Shown here piece after piece: positions 63,794 through 64,000 of a stretch of 64,000 nucleotides of DNA (positions are counted from its first letter, which is position 1; every line of letters starts with the position of its first letter). A program made the translations under genes and the position numbers. Location of the stretch: assembly GCA_030447875.1 (NCBI GenBank), contig JAUJOA010000003.1:33415-97414 (forward strand). Direction: 5' to 3'. This stretch comes from Thermoleophilaceae bacterium. Lineage in GTDB: Bacteria > Actinomycetota > Thermoleophilia > Solirubrobacterales > Thermoleophilaceae. The notes beneath the pieces were generated by a model. That model made no database searches. It had not been told where the DNA came from and was given only the letters and a program-made list of their open reading frames with translations.

Positions 63794-64000
63794 CTACCGA
63801 CCCGGCGTGCCGCACTGCGCACGCCGGCGCAGCAGGGCGCCGGCGCCGAGCGCCGCGGCGGCCAGGAGCAGCGCCGCCAGCGGTAGGCCGGTGAACGGCA
63901 GGCCGTCCTCGTCGCCGGCGCCGGCGGCGGAGCCAGGGTCGACGGTCGCGGTCGCCTGCCGCTCGGGGCGTCGTCCCAGGCGGCCGGCCGTGCTCGGCGA
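63794..64000 (-). CDS. C-terminal end of a second LPFTG-anchored protein, partial
   Basis: Reading the minus strand inward from the window end, the last 68 codons give RQATATVDPGSAAGAGDEDGLPFTG, a hydrophobic helix of about 20 residues, LLRRRAQCGTPGR and a TAG at 63794-63796. This is a canonical cell-wall sorting signal. It closely parallels the tail of the convergent penicillin-acylase-family protein (QTVATIDAGAADDADGG then LPFTG). The rest of the gene lies outside the window, so only the anchor is known. It is absent from the ORF track because the start is missing. Confidence 0.75.
   Translation of the reverse strand, partial: SPSTAGRLGRRPERQATATVDPGSAAGAGDEDGLPFTGLPLAALLLAAAALGAGALLRRRAQCGTPGR

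Noticed and set aside
1-64000. CRISPR arrays, insertion sequences, prophage genes, tRNA or rRNA genes.
   Set aside because: I found no spaced direct repeats, transposase or phage motifs, and no cloverleaf-like or rRNA sequence in the intergenic gaps.

Overview
The window is a high-GC, densely packed bacterial chromosome segment, most probably from an actinobacterium of the class Thermoleophilia (Solirubrobacterales/Gaiellales-like). That placement is inferred from gene content: OpcA with Zwf, a transaldolase–glucose-6-phosphate isomerase fusion, GuaB3 next to GuaA, the rplM-rpsI-glmM-glmS order, an aa3-type oxidase cluster with tiny membrane proteins, and many GTG starts. Nearly all genes are housekeeping genes. 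There is no tRNA, rRNA, CRISPR array, transposase or prophage that I can see. Many neighbours overlap as ATGA, GTGA or TGATG, so translational coupling is pervasive.

Layout. 0-11.5 kb: sugar-phosphate metabolism on the minus strand (glk-tkt, then a haloalkane-dehalogenase-like hydrolase; tal-pgi, gnd, zwf, opcA, pgl), interrupted by a plus-strand DoxX gene. 11.5-19.6 kb: a respiratory block on the plus strand (small oxidase-type subunits, an MFS carrier, coxB, ctaD, a tandem universal-stress-like gene, ctaE, a 36-aa membrane peptide), an inositol-phosphatase-family gene and a convergent diheme cytochrome c. 19.6-31 kb: GT4 glycosyltransferase, small lipoprotein and membrane genes, infA, cspA, enoyl-CoA hydratase, HIT, tRNA nucleotidyltransferase, alr, nnrDE, acpS, envelope proteins and a fatty-acid desaturase. 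31-37 kb: glmS, glmM, rpsI (with a very long acidic N-terminal extension) and rplM, divergent from an M23 peptidase behind a c-di-AMP (ydaO) riboswitch. 37-44.3 kb: guaA, guaB3, a PfkB kinase, a D,D-carboxypeptidase, a LysM protein, pyrF and an HU gene. 44.4-52.5 kb: a Roadblock/TldD/TldE module, a CDF exporter, rdgB-rph-murI, a lone Flp-type pilin and an HDAC-family deacetylase. 52.5-60 kb: nadB, a hotdog thioesterase, hyuA-hyuB, a hydroxyisobutyrate-dehydrogenase-like gene and a DUF1802 gene. 60.3-64 kb: a large secreted penicillin-acylase-family protein ending in an LPFTG sorting signal, convergent with the end of a second gene carrying a related LPFTG tail.

Sequence quality. Isolated one-base indels break ctaD (two, compensating), the universal-stress-like gene and a small Cys/His protein. 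From about 58.85 to 63 kb, reading-frame changes occur roughly every 50-150 bases while protein-level motifs stay intact. That pattern fits unpolished long-read sequence rather than true pseudogenes, so coordinates and translations in the tail are approximate.

Regulation visible in the sequence: a c-di-AMP riboswitch at 36.15-36.33 kb with a good upstream promoter, two intrinsic terminators on the minus strand, and at least nine genes with a TAnnnT box 6-8 bases before the start codon, suggesting that leaderless transcription is common here.
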